From Hysterangium stoloniferum (Eukaryota; Basidiomycota; Agaricomycetes; Hysterangiales; Hysterangiaceae), in the NCBI GenBank assembly GCA_015178975.1, contig WHVD01000010.1:620001-684000 (forward strand): a stretch of 64,000 nucleotides of DNA, written 5' to 3'. The notes beneath the pieces were generated by a model. It had not been told where the DNA came from and ran no database searches. It saw only the letters and a program-made list of their open reading frames with translations. Positions 32,061 through 41,583 of this stretch are shown piece by piece; positions within the stretch are counted from its first letter, which is position 1, and each line of letters opens with the position of its first letter. The position numbers and the translations under genes are program-made.

Positions 32061-32450
32061 CTTCAAGGATGAGCTTTGTTTTTTTCAAAGCATCTACCTG
32101 CTCAAGACTGAGAGGCAAGTAGTGAAAAAATCACAAAATACATATTCTCTATTGCCTGTTGAATGCTCTTTCCAAATCATTCAAACCTTGCTGCAAGTGA
32201 TTTCTTTTGATTTGTGGAATACAATTAAACTTCATATATTATTTGGGATTCATACATATATGTATGTACAACCACTGAAATTCTTGACATTTCAGCCCAG
32301 ATTACCATAGGAGATCTAGTCTAAAAATAACAAGATAAATTGTTTTGCCTATTCTACTCTGGCAGTTATAACAAGAGTGGAGAGTGTGTGTTTCATATTA
32401 TCAATATATAGTAAAGTTGCTTGGTGGGTAGTGGGCATTTTTAGGTGCTG
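32061..32450. other. No recognised gene
   Basis: AT-rich flank upstream of the decayed minus-strand gene; it may hold that gene's promoter. It ends in TGCTG, the left half of the duplication around the next LTR. Confidence 0.3.
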
Positions 32451-33272
32451 TGTTACGACCAGAATTCCTGCTGGACTCCAGGCACTAACTTATATGCACC
32501 CATGCCCTATACGCACCAATTGTCAGTTTACTGGAATTCCTGCCAGACTCCGTATGTCAGACTTGTCCACGTTTGACATCATTATGTCGTGTATCAGTCA
32601 CCGGAATACCCACTGGACTTTGTCCCTGTCTATGTCCAACCTCATCCCACGCATCAGTCACCAGACCCTGCTTGGAAAATCTGTCATCCCTCTAACAGAG
32701 CCCCATTCCCATTTTAGTCAAATGACCTGTCACAATTCAGACTCCGCTCCCGCTCCATTTCCCGTTATGGTTTATGATTTGTCACGATTCAGACTCCACT
32801 CCATTCTGTCCCATTCCTAACACCAAATTTGGTGTTTACTATTCTCATTTCATGTTTTGCTAGTTTTGTTTCATCATTACTGGATTTGGTATATTATTCA
32901 TTCCACAGTCTATAGTCTGGCAGATGTTGTACATACAATCCAGTCAGAAAATTGGCTTAGATTCTCCCCAGTAATCTAGTACATTTTCCACTCTAAACTC
33001 CTCCTTGAATTACACCGCTCTCACTAGTCGGAGCCCACGGGCTCCAATGCATCTATCTCTCTTATTTATCTTGACTCCTGACTTCTCGACCCATGACCTC
33101 CAACCTATGACCCCTCGACCCACGAACCCCGCCTGGACTCCCTGGGATTCCCATCTGCCTGTCTGAAATTGGACAACACAATCTCGCAAGGGTGCAGCCT
33201 ATAAGCTGAAGCCAAGTCCTACCAGATATCCTGCAGGTTTCTCCAGAATCCTACCATGTATATACCCTAACA
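32451..33272 (+). mobile_element. Solo LTR C (822 bp), imperfect target duplication
   Basis: Starts TGTTACGACCAG and ends ATACCCTAACA. Flanks are TGCTG (32446-32450) and CGCTG (33273-33277), one base different. Its TATA region has lost part of the CTATATAG box. The shared core is near 33199-33219 (GCCTATAAGCTGAAGCC). Confidence 0.82.
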
Positions 33273-33439
33273 CGCTGCAGGTGCCCTAATTAGTGAGGGT
33301 GCAGAGTGCCCGAACTTTCCCAATCAGGGTGGAAAAATCCCGATGAGGATGCATGTGAGTGTGTGACTAAGCTGAGGGTACATTAGCACCCAAAGTCTCT
33401 TATTAGTCAGCATGGAAGCAAATTCAGAGGCTTTTTGGA

Positions 33440-33720
33440 ATTCACGGGAGTATTTCTGCCATCGTGGGAGTATTTCTGCCATCGTGGGAGTATTTCTGCC
33501 ATTGTGGGAGTATTTTTGGCACTGTGGGAGTATTTTGTGACAGGTGCAGATGTATTTTATAATGCATGGAGGTATTTTTAAACATGTGGGAGTATTTTGT
33601 TACATGCCTGAGGGTATTTTGTTATGCCATGAGAGTATTGTTAGATGTGGGGGAGCATTTCTGGCAACATGTGGGAGTATTTTGTGGCACCACAGGAGTA
33701 TTTGTTGCATGTAGGAGAGC
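33440..33720. repeat. 20-bp minisatellite, decaying downstream
   Basis: Four to five close copies of GGGAGTATTTCTGCCATCGT (33447-33540) pass into looser GTGGGAGTATTTTGT-like units to about 33720. The host DNA continues after the next LTR (36378-36560) with the same CATTTCCCACACCCC vocabulary. Confidence 0.85.
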
Positions 33721-33989
33721 ATTTCCCACACCCCTCAACAACACATTTCCCACAGCCCTGCCAGATGAATTTCCTGTGCCCCTCATAGACACTGTTCCCA
33801 CAGCTCTGCTGGAAGAATTTCCCCTGCTGTTAAGGGGTGTACATGGAGGGTTTCCAGAGAAACCTGCAGGAAATCCAGTAGGACTTGGCTTCAGCTTATA
33901 GGCTGCACCCTTGCAAGATCATGTTGTCCAATTTCAAATGGGCAGACAGGAATCCCAGGGAGTCCGGGTGGAGTTTGTCAGTTGAGGGG

Positions 33990-34370
33990 TTGTCGGTCAA
34001 GAGGTTGTGGATTGAAAGGTTGTGGATTGAGAGGTTGTGAATTGAGAGGTTGTGGATTGAGAGGTTGTGGATTGAGAGGTCATGGATTGAGAGGTTGTGG
34101 ATTGAGAGGTTGTGGATTGAGAGGTTGTGGATTGAGAGGTTGTGGATTGAGAGGTTGTGGATTGAGAGGTTGTGGATTGAGAGGTTGTGGATTGAGAGGT
34201 TGTGGATTGAGAGGTTGTGGATTGAGAGGTTGTGGATTGAGAGGTTGTGGATTGAGAGGTTGTGGATTGAGAGGTTGTGGATTGAGAGGTTGTGGATTGA
34301 GAGGTTGTGGATTGAGAGGTTGTGGATTGAGAGATTGTGGATTGAGAGGTTGTGGATTGAGAGGTCAGGG
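33990..34370. repeat. 15-bp minisatellite expanded inside LTR C
   Basis: About 25 head-to-tail copies of GAGGTTGTGGATTGA. Most are identical. Other LTR C copies have only a few irregular versions of the unit (for example around 33080-33120), so the array grew in this copy. The long frames it creates on both strands (Arg-Gly-Cys-Gly-Leu, Trp-Ile-Glu-Arg-Leu, Ser-Gln-Ser-Thr-Thr) are artefacts of the 15-bp period. Confidence 0.95.
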
Positions 34371-34767
34371 AGTCGAGATAAATAAGTTGGAGGTTGAGAG
34401 ATAGATGCATTGGAGCCTGTGGGCTCTGACTAGCAAGAGCAGTGTAATTCAAGGAGGAGTTTAGAGTGGAAAATGTACTAGATTACTAGGGAGAATCTAA
34501 GCTGATTTTCTGACTGGATTTTATGTACAACATCTGCCAGACTATATAGACCGTGGAATGAATAACATACCAAATCCAGTAATAATGAAAATGAAACTAG
34601 CAAACATAAAACGAGATAAGTAAACACCAAATTTGGTGTTAGGAACAGAACGGGATGGAGCAGAGTCTGAATCGTGACAGGTCATAAACCATAATGGGAA
34701 ATGGAGTGGGAGCAGAGTCTGAATCATGACAGGTCATGGGACTAAAATGGGAAAGGGGCTCAGTTAG

Positions 34768-35410
34768 TGTGAAGAGTGGTGGAAGTTCTAACTGTTCTAT
34801 ATACAAAGAATATTGACCGTTTAGGTACAACACGACAATGTATTGACTATCTAAGTCTAATACAGACCAAACACATATTGACTGTTTAGTTGAATATGGT
34901 CGAGTGAATTAGCTATCTAAAGTAGAATAGAGAGCTAAAACGAATAAAGGAGAATCAACTGTAAAGTATGATTCTGAATGACTGCTTGAGTGTTGAAGAG
35001 AATAATGAGAGAGTCAAATAACAGAGTAGTGCGGATGTAGTCTGCGCGGATTGAGATAATGGTTTGAGTTTCGACTAGTATAGTTCGAAGCTCTGATTGT
35101 GCTAGTAGTTAAAGCCCGTCTGTGATGGTCAAGATGATACCCCAATCACAACTTACAGGACACTAACTGGGTGTCTGGGTAAGTTGTGGTTGTGGGGTAA
35201 AAAAGTGTCTGAGTTCTAACTACCGGCACTAGAATACACACAGTAGGTCTGGCATGTATGCACCCACAAGAGTTAATGTACCGAATGCATAGGTCATTGA
35301 ACTAAATATATGCATATAATAAAATAGAGAGAAAATAGAAATAATAATGGAAATATAGTATGGACTCATCCAGACTATATTTCAGAGTATATTTCGCAGT
35401 ACCTCTCACA
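34768..35410 (-). mobile_element. Solo LTR B (643 bp), target duplication GTTAG
   Basis: Starts TGTGAAGAGTGG and ends GTACCTCTCACA. GTTAG is at 34763-34767 and 35411-35415. It is the same family as the LTR at 49715-50985. It lies 13 bp from the next nested LTR. Confidence 0.9.
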
Positions 35411-35423
35411 GTTAGAGGGATGA

Positions 35424-36146
35424 TGTTACGACCGTGTCGCAACCCTATCGGCCCCGAGGTTATCGCCACTTGTCAACGTTTCAAGTCATCCTCTCGGAAA
35501 CCATCGGCCCCGAAGCTGACGAATGTTTCGCGAAGATCAAACTCCATTTACGCCCACGTCAAATAACTTGTATTGTCTGGTCAAACTTTGATACGTCCCC
35601 TTTATTATGTTGATCCGTTCAATCTTATGTTTCGCATATGTCTATCTATATTTGTAGTCCTCGAACCATTTCCTTTTACCGTAATCCCACTCTCGGTTAT
35701 CATCGGCCTCCGAACTAATCATAAACTTCCCGTTCCTAGTCAAGCTTATTGTTAAAACCGTGTTCCGCCCTTCTCCCCATTAGTATTTTCCAGACGCCTG
35801 TTACTTGTATATGAACCCGCTGTAATTGTAGTTACTAGGCAATCAGAATATCGACTCAGAATACCCTCATACACCTGTATCAGTCTCATACTAAGAATCC
35901 CCCCATCCGCCTTCGCGTGCGCTCGCCCACTCCCGGCCCCGACCCCTTGGCCCGACGCTCGACTTGTCCTTCGATTCCGATCGGTATCACGCCGAAAGGT
36001 ACTCACTAGGATTAGTCTTCGCCCGCCCGAAATTTAAGGACACCACCCCACGGATATTTGCGAGGGCGCAGCACATAAGCTGAAGCCAAGTCCTTCCGAT
36101 CGGTCCCTGTCGGCCACCGACATTAGTCAGTTTCCAGTTCTTAACA
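35424..36146 (+). mobile_element. Solo LTR A (723 bp), target duplication GATGA
   Basis: Starts TGTTACGACCGTG and ends CCAGTTCTTAACA. GATGA is at 35419-35423 and 36147-36151. It is almost identical to the inverted copy at 17451-18170; one 60-codon chance frame is the same in both. TATATGAAC lies 33 bp before AATCAGAATATC, a likely RNA start. The shared core is at 36067-36093. Confidence 0.92.
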
Positions 36147-36377
36147 GATGATGGGTTTTCCGAGCGGGGTCCAGTGACTGACGTGTGGGACGAGGTCAAA
36201 CATAGACAGGGATGGAGTCTGGCGGGTATTCCAGTGACTGATACATGATGTAACAAAGTTGAGTGTGGACAAGTCTGACATACGGAGTCCAGCGGGAATT
36301 CCGGTGAACTGACAATTGGTGCGTATAAGTTAGTGCCTGGAGTCCGGTGGGAATTCCAGTTGTAACACACACCCTGC

Positions 36378-37261
36378 ATAGACACATTTCCCACGACCTT
36401 TCCAGATGAATTTCCTGTGCAATACAGAAGTATTTCTGTAATGTGGAAGCAATTTGATTTGCCATGGAAGCATTTCCCACACCCCTCACAGAAACATTTC
36501 ACACGAGCTGTCTGGGGGAATTTCCCATGCCCCTTACAGAAGCATTTCATGTGGCATTCATAGGAGTAATATTTCAAATCCCTGAAAATCTCCGTGAAAT
36601 CACAGAATAATTAAGATAAAATACAATGCAATACAATAAAATGAATTGAAATAAAATACAGTAAATGAAAATAAAATGTTTCTGAATAAAATAAAATCAG
36701 AAAAATCAAAATAAAATACAATAAATCAAAATAAAATGTTTAAAAATAGTATAAAATAAAATAAAATGCAATAAATTAAATTAAAATAAAATAAATCAAA
36801 ATACAATACAATATATTAATGCTCAATCCATGCTCTATTAATGTTTCTTCAATGCTCATCAATTCTCAATCAATGCTCCATGAATGCTTAATGAATGTTC
36901 TCCTCTTCTTAATCAATGCTGTATCAATGTTGTGTCGATTGTAAATCAATTCCAATAGAATCAGCAATTTCTATTCAGATCAATATTCGCTACGTCGTAC
37001 CGGTGTCATATTAAGCGCAAACGCCTCATTGAGCCCCAGCTACTTTTATTTATTATAATCAAACTCTCAGACAAATAATATTAAAAGCAGTGTAGTCTAG
37101 CCGGAACACAAGCATTATGAAAATTAGAAGGAAAATCTCCCGGCAATGTCGAAAACTGCCATAAGTATGAAAATTAGCCTTCAAGCATTAAAAGTATGCA
37201 TCTAATTAATATAGCCAAGAAATGATTTGCAGAAGAATGAAGAATTATTTGCTAAATTACT
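36378..37261. repeat. Low-complexity AT-rich region, no gene
   Basis: After a remnant of the CATTTCCCAC-type host sequence, 36590-36800 is dominated by AATAAAATA-like runs and 36815-36950 by loose AATGCTCAATCAATG repeats. From about 36960 the composition normalises, but no coding sequence is recognised before the 3' end of the next minus-strand gene. Confidence 0.6.
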
Positions 37262-38025
37262 GTTGGCACTGATGGTGACAATGGTGGATCCCATCGTCAG
37301 GGTACGCTGCTTCACAATCATCGCAATACAAGTACCTACACGAATCTACCACCACTAATACATGTAATACTTCAGTCTTTTCAATTCATCGACATACTGT
37401 AAAATTTTCAAATGTCACAATGAATGTCAAAAGAAGAAAAAAAAAGAAAAGTAGAGAATTACCACATAAGCCACAATCGTCACATTTAGTGATAGTCCAT
37501 CCCCTATGTTCCCAGATATCAGTGAAAATAGGGTAGTTGGGTGAGTATATAGTGCAGAAGCACTCAAACCTTTGCTGCTGATGGCAGTTGTACTTTTTCA
37601 ATCCTTTAGGATGAATGTGGTGCCCTCTCGATAGTGGGCTGTCCAAGATCTTGTCAATATAGACACAATAAAAATGAAATAAATAAGAAGCACCAGGGAA
37701 ACTCAGCAGCTTCACCTTGTGGACAGTTATAAAAAACAAGATTTTTTGACTGCATTTGAAGTTCAAGGCACTCTGCAAAGAGGTCCCATCCAAATTCACG
37801 AATATACTGGTTTATCTTGTGTACTTGCTCATTAACCACATACTGGTGCCTGTGATATCTGGGATGAGGGTTTTGGTGATTTTTAAGGATAATTTGGTGG
37901 TGGCCCATGATATAGTAGAGTGATTGTGTGGATTGTTGAAATGATTGGATGGTTGTATGGTAGACCAGAGACTCGAAGAAGGGAATGTGGGGTTGGGTGG
38001 GAAGTGTTACTTGGGTATTGTGCAT
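37262..38025 (-). CDS. Possible multi-exon Cys-rich protein of unknown function
   Basis: In minus sense a first exon (38025 to about 37735) encodes HRHQYVVNEQVHKINQYIRE and FGWDLFAECLELQ and ends CPQ. After a likely intron of about 70 bp comes a second exon (to about 37460) with RGHHIHPKGLKKYNCHQQQR and TITKCDDCGLCG. After an intron with a poly-T stretch come short exons with YLYCDDCEAAYPDDGIHHCH. The paired Cys and His residues suggest metal binding. No family is recognised. The exact intron 1 joint does not keep frame with the sites I can see, so this copy may be damaged. Confidence 0.4.
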
Positions 38026-38257
38026 GGGCTTTTGTTATTTATATTCCATTGTGCTCACTTGACTTACCTCAGTGCATTATTGATTAGATATCCAAAAATA
38101 TCATACCACTTGCATTTTCTGCTCATCAGTGTTGGAACAAAGGAAGTACCTATTTGTTACCAGTGCTAATCAGCTAAAGCCAAGAGAATAAATTGATACA
38201 GAAATATATTTCTGTTGAGGTAGCCTGTCAGTAGTGCATTGAAGTGGCAAAATAAAC

Positions 38258-39334
38258 TTGTTACACTACATTGTCAGCTTACTCAGCACCTTAGCCTCAG
38301 CCACTTTAAATACATTTACAAGCCTGGGAGCCCTTGCTATGCTGCAGGGCAGTTGCATTAGAATGGAAAGTGTTCAGGGAGTGGAAAGTGTTCAGGAAGT
38401 GGAAAGTGTTCAGGGAACAGAAAGTGTTCAGGGAACAGAAAGTGTTCAGGGAATGGAAAGTGTTCAGGGAATGGAAAGTGTTCAGGGAATGGAAAGTGTT
38501 CAGGGAATGGAAAGTGTTCAGGGAATGGAAAGTGTTCAGGGAATGGAAAGTGTTCAGGGAATGGAAAGTGTTCAGGGAATGGAAAGTGTTCAGGGAATGG
38601 AAAGTGTTCAGGGAATGGAAAGTGTTCAGGGAATGGAAAGTGTTCAGGGAATGGAAAGTGTTCAGGGAATGGAAAGTGTTCAGGGAATGGAAAGTGTTCA
38701 GGGAATGGAAAGTGTTCAGGGAATGGAAAGTGTTCAGGGAATGGAAAGTGTTCAGGGAATGGAAAGTGTTCAGGGAATGGAAAGTGTTCAGGGGATGGAA
38801 AGTGTTACAAAGGAAACAATCATGAGAACAGGAAACAATAGGAAACAATCATTACAAAGGAAACACCTGTTACAACAGAAACACCCATTACAAAGGAAAC
38901 ACCCATTACAAAGGAAACACCCATTACAAAGGAAACACCCATTACAAAGGAAACACCCATTACAAAGGAAACACCCATTACAAAGGAAACACCCATTACA
39001 AAGGAAACCCCCATTACAAAGGAAACCCCCATTACAAAGGATGGAAACAATGGTTACAAAGGAAACACCCATTACAAAGGACATATTAGTTACAAAAGAA
39101 GGAAACAAAGGTTACAAAAGAAAACAACAGTCACAAAAGAAAACAAAGGTCACAAAAGAAAACAAAGGTCACAAAAGAAAACAATGGTCACAAAAGAACA
39201 CAACGGCCACAAAAAAAAACAACAGTCACAAAAGAAAACAACAGTCACAAAAGAAAACAACAGTCATGAAAGAAAACAATAGTTACAAAAGAACAGAACG
39301 GTCACAAAAGAAAACAACAGTGACAAAAGTGTAA
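38258..39334 (+). CDS. 358-codon open frame made mostly of 18-bp repeats; doubtful gene
   Basis: This is the longest open frame in the window. After about 35 unique residues (start MLHYIVSLLSTLASATLN, hydrophobic) it reads about 24 copies of the hexapeptide SVQGME, then TKETPI-like and Lys/Gln-rich repeats. Both arrays have an 18-bp period, so lack of stops is expected by chance and other frames and the reverse strand are also open. The hydrophobic start could be a signal peptide, which would suit a repetitive secreted protein, but there is no promoter or intron evidence. I favour non-coding minisatellite. Confidence 0.25.
   Translation: MLHYIVSLLSTLASATLNTFTSLGALAMLQGSCIRMESVQGVESVQEVESVQGTESVQGTESVQGMESVQGMESVQGMESVQGMESVQGMESVQGMESVQGMESVQGMESVQGMESVQGMESVQGMESVQGMESVQGMESVQGMESVQGMESVQGMESVQGMESVQGMESVQGMESVQGMESVTKETIMRTGNNRKQSLQRKHLLQQKHPLQRKHPLQRKHPLQRKHPLQRKHPLQRKHPLQRKHPLQRKPPLQRKPPLQRMETMVTKETPITKDILVTKEGNKGYKRKQQSQKKTKVTKENKGHKRKQWSQKNTTATKKNNSHKRKQQSQKKTTVMKENNSYKRTERSQKKTTVTKV
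38360..38800. repeat. 18-bp minisatellite, unit 1
   Basis: About 24 head-to-tail copies of GAATGGAAAGTGTTCAGG. The central copies are identical; the first few differ (GAGTGG, GAAGTG, GAACAG). Confidence 0.95.
38862..39050. repeat. 18-bp minisatellite, unit 2
   Basis: About ten copies of ACCCATTACAAAGGAAAC, following unit 1 after a short link that already contains TTACAAAGGAAAC. Confidence 0.95.
39090..39330. repeat. 18-bp minisatellite, unit 3, looser
   Basis: Roughly twelve copies of CACAAAAGAAAACAACAGT and variants, mostly 18 bp apart. The shared ACAAAAGAAA/ACAAAGGAAA core suggests descent from unit 2. Confidence 0.85.
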
Positions 39335-39404
39335 GAATGGAAACTGTTTAAAGAACAGAAACCATTACAAAAGGTATTACAAAAGACAGAAAAAAATATC
39401 ACAA

Positions 39405-39540
39405 ATAGAACAATGGTTTCAAAAGGAACAATGGTTTCAAAGGGAACAATGGTTTCAAAGGGAACAATGGTTTCAAAAGGAACAATGGTTTCAAAAGGAG
39501 CAACAGTTTCAAAAGGAGTAATGGTTTCAAAAAAGCAATG
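39405..39540. repeat. 18-bp minisatellite, unit 4
   Basis: About seven copies of AATGGTTTCAAAAGGAAC, the last ones degraded, ending just before CpG-rich single-copy-looking DNA. Confidence 0.92.
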
Positions 39541-39589
39541 GTTTCAGGTGAAGTACTGTAACTGTATAGTTGTGATGAGATTTGTGGCC

Positions 39590-39870
39590 GAGATGCCGAG
39601 TCGTAACAATCGACTGAGTCCTGCAGATCAACTGTTTATATTATATAATCTTACATGTCACCGGTATTTTTCCCAGTACTAATTCACTTATATGATCTTC
39701 ATGAGGTTATCCGTTCTGCAAATGTAGTCGATCCGAGTCGAGAGAAGCGAACGGGAGCAAATGACATACCACAGAAGGGTAGTCGAATCAATTGTACCTG
39801 GTGCCATCACGTGATGGAAATGAATGCTCATGTGAAGTCACCAACTTCGAAAAAGGGAAACAAGGTTTGA
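39590..39870 (+). other. Candidate 5' exon material, unresolved
   Basis: CpG-rich and unlike the repeats on its left. ATGCCGAGTCGTAACAATCG opens a short frame. A second frame reads INCTWCHHVMEMNAHVKSP, with a C-x2-C and two His. It could be an upstream exon pair of the gene at 40094 or a separate small gene. I could not find a set of splice sites that joins them in frame. Confidence 0.3.
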
Positions 39871-40093
39871 CGGTAGTGTCGTTCATGTATTACTCGGCAG
39901 GTTGAATGACTTGTAGCCAGTTTTAATCTCAGCTGGTCCATCTATGAATGCGGGATTGCCGACTGCTAGACAACCTACATATACTAGAACCATGTCATGG
40001 CTATGCGGCGTGCCCCCTTAACATTACTCACAATCACCCAAACTTCCAATGCATCCCGCTGAACCCCACCCATGCAGCACCTTCCCTCTTCAA

Positions 40094-41583
40094 GGACATA
40101 GCGATGCCACATAGTCAGTCATTTCATCCTCGCTACCGTTGGTACACCTCCTAGATACGGCATCATTCATAGTAATCACGGCGGCCCGCCACTTCAGAGG
40201 GCAACGCATACCGCGCAACATGCCCTCCCAAGGTAAGTCGTAACCGTGACATTTGACATTAAACCTAATTAACTTGTCACCATTCGCAGCCACCAAGCGG
40301 TGACAGTCCATCTTGACCACCCGCCTCTCAAGGATACCTCAGAATTCATTGGTGACGCTTGGTCGTATCCGCAAACTGATGCTGAAACGTAAGCCTATTT
40401 TGCAGTTCGGCCGATTATTCAAACATATTCATACTATTTACTTTTTTTAGGATTTCAACGGAGTATGAGATTATTCATATTAGTAGTGACTCGTGAGTTC
40501 TACGTCAAAATCTCACGCCGATGTACTATATTTGAACTCTGAGCATATCACACAGATCGATGGCTCAGGCCCTCCAATCCATATCCCGGCTGTCTGCTAT
40601 TGATTAGTAACCAATACGCTACTTTTTTATATTCATCTGACTAATAGATACTAAGTAGTGACAGCTCTAACCCCAGTCGTCTGCACGAGTCGAAGATGGA
40701 CCGCGCGAACGACGCAAGTCATACACCTGCGCGAACGCCAACTAACAATACAAGGTTATCGTTCCCGTGAACGTTCATGAATTTTTATTAACATGAATTG
40801 CACAGCTCAATGGTCTTCCCAGACCACGCCGGTGGCATGTATATTTCCGTGGGCGATACTTACATATCGCCGGATAACTGTTTGGCCGGTGGAATGTATG
40901 TGTTTATAATGAAATCTATAACAAATCACTATTAACCCAAATACCCGAAAAGATATCCTTCCGCTGGCCAACATATATCAAACAAAGATCTCACACCATT
41001 GTGGGAAAGGGAGCTACAGCCCACTCCTTATGATGGGAGAAATGACCATAGTCAGCCAAGCGGAGAATTGTCCGCAGGTCCTATGGTTGCCTTACAAAAT
41101 CCACCTACACCTCAATCATCTGCGTCTGGACCGTCACCGTCACCGTCACCCTTGCCCTCTCACTGCCCCTGGGGCGGTATCTACCTTTCGGACGGAAGGA
41201 AGTACCCATGTCCATTTAATCCGAATAGAAAGGGCGAGACCAAGGTGCTGGAGCATTGGGCGCGGGAGCATGTTGCGAATGAAATTTTCGCTCTCCATGT
41301 CGGACTCATTACAGAGTGGCATCAGGCCCATTTCGTAGACTGTCTCGCGAAGCTATGGGCGGCTACTCTGGATCTTGGGATTTGCCCAAATGTAAACTGC
41401 CTAGGCAGGAGCTATAAGGCGGTCGGGGATAGAAGAGAGATGGTTCAACGGCACTTGTTGAACCACCCTGAGTGCGAGGCGTTTTTCACGGAGTTCGAGG
41501 CTGCCTTCAGGGCGCCGCCGAAAACAGGGTATGCGGACATGGTCGAAGAGCTCGGATACGGCAATCCAACCAATCTCAGCTGA
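40094..41583 (+). CDS. Well-preserved seven-exon gene of unknown function, C2H2-like C-terminus
   Basis: One frame stays open through exons ending at 40232, then 40290-40388, 40451-40492, 40556-40606, 40656-40754, 40806-40895 and 40953-41583 (TGA). Introns of 49-63 bp have GT..AG ends, and all six interrupt codons after the second base. The C-terminal exon has a Pro/Ser-rich stretch, KYPCPFNPN..LEHWAREH, and C-x4-C-x17-H-x3-H (CPNVNC to RHLLNH), like a C2H2 zinc finger. The start codon is upstream of 40094 and unresolved, so the protein is at least about 380 residues. CpG is normal, no stops occur and no repeat similarity is seen. It is a host-type gene, possibly a nucleic-acid-binding protein by inference. 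Its neighbours are all repeats. Confidence 0.6.

Larger units (their letters stand above)
33828..36371 (-). mobile_element. Solo LTR C carrying a minisatellite and two nested LTRs, target duplication CCCTGC
   Basis: Starts TGTTAAGGGGTG and ends GTTGTAACACACA. CCCTGC is at 33822-33827 and 36372-36377, with a short CA expansion at the right end. Inside are a 15-bp minisatellite (33990-34370), LTR B (34768-35410) and LTR A (35424-36146). Removing these leaves about 800 bp, the normal LTR C size. Confidence 0.85.

Noticed and set aside
32377-32820. 147-codon plus-strand frame
   Set aside because: Lies across the start of solo LTR C. The same stretch at 4887 is broken up, and no domain is present.
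33982-34452. Long repetitive open frames on both strands
   Set aside because: They arise from a 15-bp minisatellite with no stop in several frames. The same region is open on both strands, and there is no gene structure.
38306-39108. Minus-strand frames of Asn-Thr-Phe-His-Ser-Leu and Gly-Val-Ser-Phe-Val-Met repeats
   Set aside because: Reverse reading of the 18-bp minisatellites; open by periodicity only.
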